A stretch of DNA of 32,734 nt, taken from Candidatus Woesebacteria bacterium RIFCSPLOWO2_01_FULL_39_61 (lineage in GTDB: Bacteria > Patescibacteriota > Microgenomatia > UBA8517). Numbering within the stretch: position 1 is the stretch's first letter; each line of letters starts with the position of its first letter. Below the pieces are notes generated by a model. That model ran no database searches. It saw only the letters and a list, made by a program, of their open reading frames with translations, and was not told the origin of the DNA. Both the position numbers and the translations under genes were made by a program. The stretch lies in contig MGHI01000019.1 of the NCBI GenBank assembly GCA_001793155.1, positions 1 through 32,734 on the forward strand, written 5' to 3'. Below are positions 1-7,118 of the stretch, piece by piece.

Positions 1-596
1 GTTTCATGCATTTTTGTCAACTCACGTCCGACAAAAACTCGCAAATCGGAACCGAATGCTTTCTCTAGAGTCTCCAAAGTCCTCAGTATTCGGAATGGGC
101 TTTCGTAAAAAACAAAAGACATCTTGGTTAACCTTATTAACTCGATTAACCGTTTAACTTTCTTCTTAGGCCAGAAACCCAAAAATAAAAATTTGTCTGC
201 ACGGAATCCGGAAACAGACAATGCTGTGGTGATGGCTGAAGCACCAGGAATGGGAATAATTTTTAAATCAGGCTTATACGAAAGCAGAAAATCAATAAGC
301 TCGTTTCCGGGATCGGAAATTCCGGGAGTACCGGCGTCGGAAACTAGCGCTATGTTTTTGCCGTCGAGAAGATAATTCAGAATTTCGAGTTTCTTTCCTT
401 CACCGGAGTGCTGATGGTAGCTAACCAATTTGGCATTTTTTATTTGCCATTTAGCATTTAACGAAGAAAGCAATTTCTTCGCTACTCTTGTATCTTCAGC
501 CAATATTATATCCACCTCCCCCATCACCCTTATTGCCCTTAGCGTTATATCCTCAAGATTTCCTATAGGAGTTGCAACAATATAAAGCGTACCCAT
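1..596 (-). CDS. rsmI: 16S rRNA (cytidine-1402-2'-O)-methyltransferase RsmI, N-terminal part
   Basis: Partial gene: it begins at the ATG complementary to 594-596 and runs off the left edge, leaving 198 codons. The translation opens MGTLYIVATPIGNLEDIT, the signature start of the RsmI branch of the tetrapyrrole-methylase (class III SAM methyltransferase) fold. Further motifs follow: LAEDTR near residue 39, the SAM-loop VSDAGTPGISDPG near residue 90, PIPGASA near 122, and FYESPFR near 170. The family 2'-O-methylates C1402 in the decoding centre of 16S rRNA together with RsmH. No neighbour on this strand is visible upstream, and the tRNA-Pro gene lies on the other strand. Identification is firm; the missing part is the C-terminal third. 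Confidence 0.95.
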   Translation of the reverse strand, partial: MGTLYIVATPIGNLEDITLRAIRVMGEVDIILAEDTRVAKKLLSSLNAKWQIKNAKLVSYHQHSGEGKKLEILNYLLDGKNIALVSDAGTPGISDPGNELIDFLLSYKPDLKIIPIPGASAITTALSVSGFRADKFLFLGFWPKKKVKRLIELIRLTKMSFVFYESPFRILRTLETLEKAFGSDLRVFVGRELTKMHE

Positions 597-630
597 AATG
601 CTATAATTATACTCACCAATTAAACCTAAT

Positions 631-672
631 GCATTTAGCATTTAGCATTTAGCATTTAGCATTTAGCATTTT
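631..672. repeat. 7-bp tandem repeat (GCATTTA)n
   Basis: About six head-to-tail copies of GCATTTA lie between the rsmI start and tRNA-Pro. A degenerate copy of the same motif is inside rsmI near 444-460. It is a simple microsatellite-like array with no visible coding role; slippage could change the spacing upstream of rsmI. Confidence 0.85.
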
Positions 673-677
673 ATAAA

Positions 678-750
678 CGGGGTGTGGCTCAGTTGGCAGA
701 GCGCTACGTTCGGGACGTAGAGGTCCCCGGTTCGAATCCGGGCACCCCGA
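678..750 (+). tRNA. tRNA-Pro (anticodon CGG)
   Basis: A complete 73-nt cloverleaf. The acceptor arm CGGGGTG pairs fully with CACCCCG, followed by discriminator A at 750. The D stem is GCTC/GAGC, the anticodon stem CTACG/CGTAG, and the T arm CCCGG-TTCGAAT-CCGGG. The seven-base anticodon loop TTCGGGA gives anticodon CGG, reading CCG (proline), with G37 as expected for tRNA-Pro. CCA is not encoded: CTC follows directly and then a T run at 754-759 that may help termination. Confidence 0.97.
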
Positions 751-787
751 CTCTTTTTTGGAGCTTTATTTTAGATATAAAATCTTA

Positions 788-793
788 TATAAT
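788..793 (+). promoter_or_regulatory. -10 element upstream of the small membrane peptide
   Basis: TATAAT matches the sigma-70 -10 consensus exactly and lies about 65 nt before the ATG of the 42-residue ORF. A weak TTATTT about 16 nt further upstream could be the -35 box. Inferred from sequence only. Confidence 0.4.
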
Positions 794-857
794 TCTGCCT
801 TAAGTCCAAATCAATAAGAGCCAATAGCGGCAAATTCTTTGACATAGGAGGTGTAAG

Positions 858-986
858 ATGCTTAAGTCGCGTAGGATGCGAAAACACTGGTACCCCAGTG
901 ATCTTCACCGCTTCTTTATCGGATGGCCGATTCTAATTACAATCTTTCTGATTGTATTTATACTTTTTTCGGTTATGCCGAAGTGA
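858..986 (+). CDS. Small single-pass membrane protein, 42 residues, unknown function
   Basis: A very strong Shine-Dalgarno AGGAGGTG (846-853) stands 4 nt before the ATG, which is the best evidence that this short frame is translated. The product has a basic N-terminus (MLKSRRMRKHWYP), then an uninterrupted hydrophobic stretch from about residue 24 to 40 (PILITIFLIVFILFSVM), ending PK and TGA. By the positive-inside rule the N-terminus should be cytoplasmic. A -10 box lies upstream and a long-arm inverted repeat with a T run follows, so it could be a monocistronic unit. The family is not recognised. It could be a membrane micro-protein that modulates a larger complex or a toxin-type peptide; nothing here separates these. 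Confidence 0.6.
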   Translation: MLKSRRMRKHWYPSDLHRFFIGWPILITIFLIVFILFSVMPK

Positions 987-997
987 AGCCAACATCC

Positions 998-1073
998 TTG
1001 GTGGGGAGGCCGCCAATCCTTTTTTGATCATCCGATCATTTAGGCGAATAAAACCTCCCCACCAAACCTTTTT
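998..1073 (+). terminator. Long-loop terminator-like inverted repeat
   Basis: The 12-bp arm TTGGTGGGGAGG (998-1009) is perfectly complementary to CCTCCCCACCAA (1054-1065), and TTTTT follows at 1069-1073. The 44-nt loop contains a direct repeat GATCATCCGATCAT. It sits immediately after the small membrane ORF and probably ends its transcript, but the loop is long for a classical intrinsic terminator and another structured role is possible. Confidence 0.5.
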
Positions 1074-1106
1074 ACAAATATTGCCACCTCTCTTCATAAA
1101 ATTGAT

Positions 1107-1131
1107 ATGTCCAAGGAATATCCTTGTACAT
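1107..1131. repeat. REP-like palindrome, copy 1 (upstream of transposase)
   Basis: Left arm ATGTCCAAGGA, loop ATA, right arm TCCTTGTACAT: 10 of 11 base pairs. It ends 17 nt before the transposase ATG. It belongs to the same family as the copies at 1330 and 1842. Confidence 0.6.
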
Positions 1132-1148
1132 GAATGCTATACTAAATT

Positions 1149-1832
1149 ATGCCTCAGAAAAATACGGTCAAAATTTCTGTAGAAAATAGTTTTTATCATA
1201 TCTATAACCGTGGAGTCGAAAAAAGAATCATCTTTGAGAACGAACAAGACTATCGAGTATTTCTGCACTATCTAAAAGAAGCCCTCTCCCCACCTCTCAA
1301 GAAAGAAGATCTGCCAAAGGACAAGGTGCATGTACAAGGAGTATCCTTTGACAGACCTAAGAGACAAAGTAAAAATCTTCATAACAAAATAGAACTTATT
1401 GCGTACTGCCTCATGTCTAACCACTTTCATTTATTAATAAAACAGGTTGAAAAGGGCTCTATGGAAACTCTTATGCGTTCCCTTCTAACACGCTACTCGA
1501 TGTATTTCAACAAAAAATATAAACGGGTCGGCACCCTCTTTCAGGGTACTTATAAAGCAAGTCTAATAGACAATGATAGATACCTTTTACACCTCACTCG
1601 TTATATTCATTTAAATCCCATCGAAACTACGAGTGACGTCTCAAGATGGTATTCTTCCTATGCTAACTATTTAGGAATAAAGAAAAGTAATTGGTTAAAT
1701 CCAAAACTTATACTTTCCTTTTTTGAACGAGCAAAAATCCCCGAATTAAAAAGAGTTAATTCTTACGAAAAATTTGTTGAGGACTTCAAAAAGGATAGCG
1801 CTGAAATCCTTGGAGAACATACTTTAGAATAG
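1149..1832 (+). CDS. REP-associated tyrosine transposase (Y1_Tnp family)
   Basis: 227 residues of the IS200-like single-strand HUH transposase superfamily. The N-terminus SFYHIYNRGVEKRIIF is the typical opening of the REP-associated (RAYT) branch. The metal-binding HUH motif is in AYCLMSNHFHLLIK (His92, His94). Further family motifs are RVGTLFQGTYKA (about 127-137) and LTRYIHLNPIE (about 149-159), followed by the WYSSYANYLG region. The stretch of residues 48-80, between the first helix and the HUH strand, is longer than usual and one REP-like palindrome is embedded in its DNA. No terminal repeats of a classical insertion sequence are seen; REP-like hairpins lie upstream, inside and downstream, as expected for a RAYT that acts on dispersed palindromes. 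There is no clear Shine-Dalgarno. The 3' end converges on ndk. Confidence 0.9.
   Translation: MPQKNTVKISVENSFYHIYNRGVEKRIIFENEQDYRVFLHYLKEALSPPLKKEDLPKDKVHVQGVSFDRPKRQSKNLHNKIELIAYCLMSNHFHLLIKQVEKGSMETLMRSLLTRYSMYFNKKYKRVGTLFQGTYKASLIDNDRYLLHLTRYIHLNPIETTSDVSRWYSSYANYLGIKKSNWLNPKLILSFFERAKIPELKRVNSYEKFVEDFKKDSAEILGEHTLE
1330..1354. repeat. REP-like palindrome, copy 2 (inside transposase gene)
   Basis: Left arm ATGTACAAGGA (1330-1340), loop GTA, right arm TCCTTTGACAG; 8 of 11 positions pair. It shares the 15-mer TGTACAAGGAGTATC with copy 3. It encodes roughly HVQGVSFDR in a variable loop of the transposase. Confidence 0.55.
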
Positions 1833-1841
1833 ATGTACAAG

Positions 1842-1866
1842 TGTACAAGGAGTATCTTTCTACTTG
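1842..1866. repeat. REP-like palindrome, copy 3 (between transposase and ndk)
   Basis: GTGTACAAGGA, loop GTA, then an imperfect arm TCTTTCTACTT. It lies in the 41-bp space between the convergent transposase and ndk genes and could also act as a weak bidirectional stop. Confidence 0.5.
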
Positions 1867-1873
1867 TGGTTAC

Positions 1874-2458
1874 TTAGCCCAAGTACATTTCCTCGTCAAG
1901 TCTTTTATAGGAGTAAATCTCATTTTTCTTGAACCAGAGTTCTTCTTCAAACTCTGCTTCCTCACTATTTCCTGAAGCATGTACCAAATTATGCCCCGCC
2001 CTTTTGGACATAAATGAAGCATAACCCCTGGCTTTAGTAAAATCCCCCCTTATTGTACCTGGAACGGCTTTATCGCCAAACGTATGACCGACTATTTTCC
2101 TTACGGTATTTATTGAGTTTTCGCCTTCCAAAAGTATTGCTACAACAGGACCTGAAGTCAGAAATTCAACTAACCATTTACACATCTTTTTCCCAATCTC
2201 ATATGGCTCCATCGTATCCAAATCTTCTCCCAGATCCCGCCCGTATTCTTTGTAAGTTTCGAGAGCTCTTTTGCCGATGCTTTCAACCCACTGTTTCCTG
2301 GAAACCGGATAATGCTTGGCGGCAAAATCCTTGTCTATCCAAATCATCTTCATGGCCGCTATTTTTAGTCCGACATTTTCGAAACGGCTAATAATCTGAC
2401 CAACTATTCCCCTTTTAACTCCATCCGGTTTGATAAGCACTACAGTTCTTTCAGTCAT
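1874..2458 (-). CDS. ndk: Nucleoside diphosphate kinase with family-atypical insertions
   Basis: 194 residues against about 140 in ordinary bacterial NDKs. It transfers the gamma-phosphate of ATP to NDPs through a phospho-histidine. The N-terminus ERTVVLIKPDGVKRG is diagnostic (Lys10). The catalytic histidine is His160 in NLVHASGNSEEAEFE, and TSGPVVAILLEG and PGTIRGDF are also present. The extra length comes from an insertion of about 30 residues after HYP (roughly 52-95), about ten residues between GDF and the active histidine, and a longer C-terminus. All active-site motifs are intact, so activity is expected. The start overlaps the M16 peptidase stop by 4 nt (ATGA), which implies translational coupling in a two-gene operon. 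Confidence 0.95.
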   Translation of the reverse strand: MTERTVVLIKPDGVKRGIVGQIISRFENVGLKIAAMKMIWIDKDFAAKHYPVSRKQWVESIGKRALETYKEYGRDLGEDLDTMEPYEIGKKMCKWLVEFLTSGPVVAILLEGENSINTVRKIVGHTFGDKAVPGTIRGDFTKARGYASFMSKRAGHNLVHASGNSEEAEFEEELWFKKNEIYSYKRLDEEMYLG

Positions 2459-3726
2459 GTTAGAAGTTTAGCAAATTTTTCTTCGTTTTTGTAAGGTCCA
2501 ATTATGGCAAGATTCACTTTTTTGGGGTTAAAGATGTCTCTGGAGATTTTTTCCAGTTCGGCAAGCTCGATTTTATCGATTCTTTTGAAAAATTCCTCCG
2601 GAGTATCAATCTTAGGTAAAAATAAAGCTCTTTGGCCGAAATATTCGCTCACTTCGGTCGTATCCTCTAAACCCAGCGCTGTTTTTCCCTTTACATATTC
2701 TTTGGCTTTTTGTAGTTCCTTTACGGTCAACGGATAGCGCCCTGAAGCTATTCCATAGATTTGATCAAGAATCACTTTAATGGATTCCGAAATTTTATCA
2801 GGGTGAACGCCTGCATAAGTTGCAAAGATGCCGCAATCGATATATCTTTCGATTGACGTCGAAATCGAATATGCCAATCCCCTTTTAGTTCTGACTTCTG
2901 TAAAGAGTCTCGAACTCATCCCCTTTCCTAAGATAATAGACAAAAGTCCCTCAGCATACCTGTCTTTGTGAGTTCTTTCGTGTCCATAAAAACCTAAAAT
3001 AAAATGAGCCTGCTCAGTTTCTTTGGACTTAAGCTTCAGACGGGGTGATTTTTGATTCGGATTGAAACCCTCAAACTTCGATACTTCACCTTTCGTCAAA
3101 CTACCGAAATACTTTTCCGAAAGATCTAAAGCCTCTTGAGACCGAAAGCTTCCAACAACCGTGATAAACATTGAATTGGTATGATACTGCCTTTTCCGAT
3201 AATTTAAAAAGTCTTCTCTGTGAAGAGATTTGACGCTCTCGGGTGTTCCTGCAATATCTCGACCTAAAGGATGATTAGGAAACATAAGCTCGCTAAAAAT
3301 ATCTCCTATGTTCCACATCGGCGTATCAAGATGCATAGAAATCTCTTCCAAAATTACTCCTCTTTCTTTTTCAATCTGTTTTTCTTCCAAGTTAGAGTGA
3401 ACAACCATATCGGAAAGTATGTCGAATGCCATCTCTAATTTAGCTGACCGTAATTTGATATAAAAATTTGTCCATTCATTAGATGTTCCGGCATTATATT
3501 CGCTCCCCAATGAGTCAAGCTCATAAGTAACTTCCTCCTGCGACTTATATTTTCTCCCGCCCTTAAAAGCCATGTGTTCCAAAAAATGACTAATGCCGCT
3601 AACACTTGTCTCCTCGTTTCTTGAGCCGGTCTTAGCCCAAACTGTTACTGTGGCCGATTCCAATGACGGCATGGCAACAGTCAGAACCCTGAGACCGTTT
3701 TTGAGTATATTTAAGTCAAATTTCAT
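2455..3726 (-). CDS. M16 family zinc metalloprotease (insulinase/processing-peptidase type)
   Basis: 423 residues, the usual length of a single-chain M16B peptidase. The inverted zinc motif HxxEH is in ISHFLEHMAFKG (His47, Glu50, His51), with the distal glutamate in ERGVILEEIS (127/128), the normal spacing of about 76 residues. The C-terminal half keeps the RTKRGLAYSIS region that carries the conserved Arg/Tyr pair. No signal peptide is visible, so it is probably cytoplasmic. It is the first gene of a two-gene unit with ndk and diverges from the MgtE-like gene. The natural substrate is not predictable from sequence; peptide clearance or precursor processing are the known roles of the family. 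Confidence 0.93.
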   Translation of the reverse strand: MKFDLNILKNGLRVLTVAMPSLESATVTVWAKTGSRNEETSVSGISHFLEHMAFKGGRKYKSQEEVTYELDSLGSEYNAGTSNEWTNFYIKLRSAKLEMAFDILSDMVVHSNLEEKQIEKERGVILEEISMHLDTPMWNIGDIFSELMFPNHPLGRDIAGTPESVKSLHREDFLNYRKRQYHTNSMFITVVGSFRSQEALDLSEKYFGSLTKGEVSKFEGFNPNQKSPRLKLKSKETEQAHFILGFYGHERTHKDRYAEGLLSIILGKGMSSRLFTEVRTKRGLAYSISTSIERYIDCGIFATYAGVHPDKISESIKVILDQIYGIASGRYPLTVKELQKAKEYVKGKTALGLEDTTEVSEYFGQRALFLPKIDTPEEFFKRIDKIELAELEKISRDIFNPKKVNLAIIGPYKNEEKFAKLLT

Positions 3727-3787
3727 TAAATGAAAAAGACGCGAGCTTGTCGCGTTTATGCTACTATTGTACTACGAGGTTCTCCTG

Positions 3788-4762
3788 ATGACAAAAGCAA
3801 ATTTATACCCAAAACACTCCATCGGTGAACACATCATCCCCTTCGAACTAATGTTTGATAAAAGCGATACTGTCGAATACGTTTTATCATCTATTCGTAA
3901 AAAAACGGGAAGCTGGCCAAACTCCGAATCCATCTATGTCGTGGATAAAGAGAACAAATTAACAGGAGCAATCGAGTTTAAAAGGTTACTTACATCAAAC
4001 CCAAAAGAAAGACTTTTAAATCTGATGCCAAGAGATACCGACTTTCTGACTGACCGTTCACATCAAAATACAGCTGTTAAACTTGCGATAAATAAAAACT
4101 TAGAATCCATTCCTATAGTCGATCAAAACGGACATTTTTTGGGAATTATAGACTCAGGTCAGATTTTAAAGATTATGCACGAAGAACACGTTGAAAAACT
4201 AATGCATTTTTCAGGAATACTAGATAATGAGTCTTTGGCTGATGCTTATAAAGCTAAAATTTCTGGTGTGTTTCGTGCACGAATCCCTTGGCTTCTGCTT
4301 GGGTTAATTGGTGGAATTTTTTCTACTTTGGTCATTAAATTATTTGACCATACCCTCGAAAAAGAGTTATCGTTGGCATTCTTTATTCCCCTTATTGTTT
4401 ATATGAATGCAGCTGTCGGGGCACAAACACAAACAATCTTCGTTCGCTTTAGCGCTTTTGAAAAGATTAGCTTTAAAAAATCAATGCTTTATGAATTAAA
4501 AGTTGCCTTACTGGTCGGAGCAACGATAGCAATTGGAATGTTTTTCTTTGCCACTATCTGGCTGGGATCAAAAATTGCAGAAATCGTTTCTCTGTCAATA
4601 TTTATCGGAGTAGTATCATCTGTAGTTATCGGAACCTTTATTCCTTGGTTTCTGCAAAGGAAAGGCAAAGATCCTGCAATCGGTTCCGGACCTTTTGCTA
4701 CAATAATTCAGGATCTGTTGTCTGTAATCATCTATTTTTCTATTGCAGCATACCTTTTATAA
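3788..4762 (+). CDS. MgtE-like divalent-cation transporter, CBS pair plus membrane domain
   Basis: The start at 3788 is preferred over the upstream ATG at 3758 because GAGG (3776-3779) stands 8 nt before it; this gives 324 residues. A CBS-domain pair occupies about 20-135 (SIPIVDQNGHFLGIID is typical). A membrane domain with about five helices spans 165-324. Signature pieces of the MgtE pore are present: PLIVYMNAAVGAQTQT near 201-216 and DPAIGSGPFATIIQD (295-309), whose Asp309 corresponds to the conserved pore aspartate. The N-terminal superhelical MgtE_N domain of classical MgtE is absent, so gating by cytosolic Mg2+ may be simplified. The DUF1003 gene follows after 6 nt and is probably co-transcribed. 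Mg2+ is the likely substrate, though Co2+ or others are possible. Confidence 0.88.
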   Translation: MTKANLYPKHSIGEHIIPFELMFDKSDTVEYVLSSIRKKTGSWPNSESIYVVDKENKLTGAIEFKRLLTSNPKERLLNLMPRDTDFLTDRSHQNTAVKLAINKNLESIPIVDQNGHFLGIIDSGQILKIMHEEHVEKLMHFSGILDNESLADAYKAKISGVFRARIPWLLLGLIGGIFSTLVIKLFDHTLEKELSLAFFIPLIVYMNAAVGAQTQTIFVRFSAFEKISFKKSMLYELKVALLVGATIAIGMFFFATIWLGSKIAEIVSLSIFIGVVSSVVIGTFIPWFLQRKGKDPAIGSGPFATIIQDLLSVIIYFSIAAYLL

Positions 4763-4768
4763 TGCGTC

Positions 4769-5389
4769 ATGAAACAACCGACTCATGAGGTTAGTAAACA
4801 TCTAATCAAAAGTTTCGAAGCCAAAGCGCTCAAGAAACGCTCCCTTGCTGTAAGATTCGCCGATGATTTGACTTCGCTTTTCGGAAGTATGTTCTTTTTG
4901 ATCGTAAATGCATTAGTGTTTATTGTTTGGATTTTAATTAATACCGGTAAAGTTCAGGGTATTGCCCCATTCGATCCTTTCCCTTTCTCAATGCTCACGA
5001 CCGTAGTTTCGCTCGAAGCGATAATTTTAACGGTAATAGTTCTTATGAGCCAAAATCGATCAAGCCTAATAAGTTCTATGCGTGAAGAAATCGACATTCA
5101 AGTAAATCTCATCGCCGAGCGCGAAATTACAAAAATTCTCAAACTCCTAAATGAGCTTCTCAAAGTAAAAGGAATTAAACTCGAGGATAAGGAGTTAGAT
5201 GAGATGTTGAAAGAAATCGATGCCTCGTATTTGGAGCGAAAACTTGAAGACGAATTATTCGGTAAACCCGAAACTTTTGTAAATAAAGTTAATAAAGTAA
5301 CTAAACCAATAAGAATGGTTGGGGAAGAATTTGAGGAAGGAGTCGAAAAAGTAGCAGAAAGGTTTGAAAAGAAATTAACCCTGAAATAA
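4769..5389 (+). CDS. DUF1003 family membrane protein
   Basis: 206 residues. The family hallmarks are RFADDLTSLFGSMFFLIVN, then a first helix with VWILINT, FDPFPFSMLTTVVSLEAI and VLMSQNR, giving two membrane helices near 37-57 and 72-92. The C-terminal half is charged, helical and probably coiled-coil (residues 105-206, rich in Glu and Lys). The biochemical role of DUF1003 is unknown. Its place 6 nt after an MgtE-like transporter suggests a partner role in cation transport or membrane stress, which is inference. It converges with the FabH-like gene with only 5 nt between stops and no room for separate terminators. Confidence 0.85.
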   Translation: MKQPTHEVSKHLIKSFEAKALKKRSLAVRFADDLTSLFGSMFFLIVNALVFIVWILINTGKVQGIAPFDPFPFSMLTTVVSLEAIILTVIVLMSQNRSSLISSMREEIDIQVNLIAEREITKILKLLNELLKVKGIKLEDKELDEMLKEIDASYLERKLEDELFGKPETFVNKVNKVTKPIRMVGEEFEEGVEKVAERFEKKLTLK

Positions 5390-5394
5390 CGGAG

Positions 5395-6585
5395 CTACCT
5401 TTGAGGAACTTCTGCCACTAGAGTATCATAATACCCTCCGGCTCCGTAGCCAACAAAAAGCCATCTTGTACCTTCTTTCATTTTATCAACCTGTTTTAGC
5501 CAGGAAATCATCGGCGAAGCCGCACTGACATTTCCGAATTCACGGACTACAAAATGTTTGGTTAAGTCAAGCTTTAATCCGTGTGCTCTTTCCAGTCTTC
5601 TCGATTGAGATTCCGCGATTTTATAATTGGCGTGGTGCATGACAACTCCGTCAAACCAACCATCCGGATTTCCGCTTGCCCCGGTACGGCTTTTGAATTG
5701 ATTCAATGTTTGGGCTACTATATCAGCGGTATTATATCCGAAAAGCTTTAGCATGCCCCGGTTATCCTTCATTTTAATCGAGGATCCGTCTTCAGGTTCC
5801 GGCAACTTACCGGCGATAACGATATGATTCTCATCCGGAAAATAATCCATTGCCGGTAAATCACCTTTCGGTACATCATATGCCATTGCAACCTGAAGAG
5901 CTCCCTCCTCATCATAAATAGTAGCTGACCTACTTACAACAGGGACCAAAGATTCTCCCGGTACAATGCCTATTACCGCACCTGCGTTACCGAATAGCTG
6001 TAAAGCTTGGGTATCTTTTGTACCGATTAATCCACGACTTAAGTTCTCTATTCCTCCGATTAATACCTTTTTTCCTTGCAAGTTCCTAGTACTTAAGGCC
6101 AAATTTAGAGCTCGCATTGAACTATCACAAGCGGTGTGCACACTCACCTTGGGAGTTTTTTCGGGAATTCCAACCCTTTGGGCAATTTCTACCGTATAAT
6201 GTGGGTGCGTTGGAATCGACGTTCCAATAAATAAGGCATCTACCTCTTCGGGATTCCAGTTATTGGCTTGAAGTGCACCGGCTACCAATCTCTCGCCCAC
6301 AGCGATCTCAACCTCTTTTTGTCCCTCTAAGCTAAAATGAAGGGTCAAAAAACGAGAGTCAAAACCCTTAGAACTAAGTTCTAATGTTTCACTCGCCGCC
6401 AATTTACGTCCTAAAAAATTTTCCAAATAAGCCGGAAGTTGATCATTGGATAGCATCACTCCCCAACCGGCATATTCTCCCCCCAAACCGATTTCTGGTT
6501 TCCCGGGTACCCTCTCGGCAAAATAACCCACTCCATCTCCAATCGGAAGTATTTCATTCGCTCGTAATTTAAACCTGTCTACCAT
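5395..6585 (-). CDS. FabH-like 3-oxoacyl-ACP synthase III / thiolase-fold condensing enzyme
   Basis: 396 residues with the complete Cys-His-Asn triad of the KAS III branch: Cys153 in VSVHTACDSSMRAL, His317 in VMHHANYKIAES (compare HQAN of FabH) and Asn352 in EFGNVSAASP. The C-terminal VGYGAGGYYDTLV resembles the glycine-rich end of the fold. It is somewhat longer than classical FabH (about 320), with an extended N-terminus (1-75) and an insertion near 215-280. No other fatty-acid synthesis gene is nearby. Members of this fold also include OleA, HMG-CoA synthase and quinolone or polyketide starters, so the exact reaction is open. It is divergent from the receiver-domain operon. Confidence 0.85.
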   Translation of the reverse strand: MVDRFKLRANEILPIGDGVGYFAERVPGKPEIGLGGEYAGWGVMLSNDQLPAYLENFLGRKLAASETLELSSKGFDSRFLTLHFSLEGQKEVEIAVGERLVAGALQANNWNPEEVDALFIGTSIPTHPHYTVEIAQRVGIPEKTPKVSVHTACDSSMRALNLALSTRNLQGKKVLIGGIENLSRGLIGTKDTQALQLFGNAGAVIGIVPGESLVPVVSRSATIYDEEGALQVAMAYDVPKGDLPAMDYFPDENHIVIAGKLPEPEDGSSIKMKDNRGMLKLFGYNTADIVAQTLNQFKSRTGASGNPDGWFDGVVMHHANYKIAESQSRRLERAHGLKLDLTKHFVVREFGNVSAASPMISWLKQVDKMKEGTRWLFVGYGAGGYYDTLVAEVPQR

Positions 6586-6717
6586 GTTATTGCGTTAAAT
6601 ACTTGACAGAGAGTATACTCGCTTATCCTTTTTAAAATAAGAGGAAATATTGGCACATTGACATTACTTTTGGCGGAAAAGTAAATGTCCCAAACATTCG
6701 CGTTTGGAGGAAGGAAA

Positions 6718-7107
6718 ATGAAACAAAACCTGCGCATTGCAATCCTCGAGGACTCTACCAAACTGGCAGAGTCACTAAGAAATGCAATCAGAAACTCTCT
6801 GGTTGCCTACATCCAGTTGTTTTTTTCCGGAGAAGATTTGCTTAAGGAATTAGCTTCCGGAAGGAGGTTTGATATTTACATCCTGGATTACCAATTGGAT
6901 AGATACCACCGCAAACTCTGGGGTGACGAGGTTGCCGAAAAAATTCTGGCGTTCTCTCCGAAAGCAAAAATAATAGGAGTGTCCTCCGCTTCTTACGAGG
7001 AAATTTTCACACAGATCGGAGCACATTTTCTTGTCAAGGCTTCGGTCAATAAGAATATTCTCAGGACAATAAGAGAGCTTCTTAGCCAAAAATCCGGGAA
7101 AAAATGA
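6718..7107 (+). CDS. Stand-alone response-regulator receiver domain protein 1
   Basis: 129 residues from the ATG at 6718, chosen because GGAGGAAGG (6706-6714) precedes it by 3 nt; an ATG at 6685 lacks such a site. Receiver fold: acidic pair Glu11/Asp12 in IAILEDS, phosphoacceptor Asp57 in IYILDYQLD, Ser89 in IIGVSS and the conserved Lys107 in HFLVKAS. No output domain follows, so it is CheY/Spo0F-like. An unusual conserved strip LDRYHRKLWGDEVA follows the phosphorylation site and is shared with the next gene. Possible promoter: TTGCGT (6590-6595), 18 nt, TATACT (6614-6619), overlapping the palindrome GAGTATACTC. No histidine kinase is in the window. Confidence 0.82.
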   Translation: MKQNLRIAILEDSTKLAESLRNAIRNSLVAYIQLFFSGEDLLKELASGRRFDIYILDYQLDRYHRKLWGDEVAEKILAFSPKAKIIGVSSASYEEIFTQIGAHFLVKASVNKNILRTIRELLSQKSGKK

Positions 7108-7118
7108 GGAGGCTTTAA

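Noticed and set aside
631-672. CRISPR-like array
   Set aside because: The unit is only 7 bp with no spacers and no cas genes nearby; it is a simple tandem repeat.
1149-1832. Complete insertion sequence with target duplication
   Set aside because: No terminal inverted repeats or direct duplications bound the gene; the palindromes fit a RAYT/REP arrangement instead.
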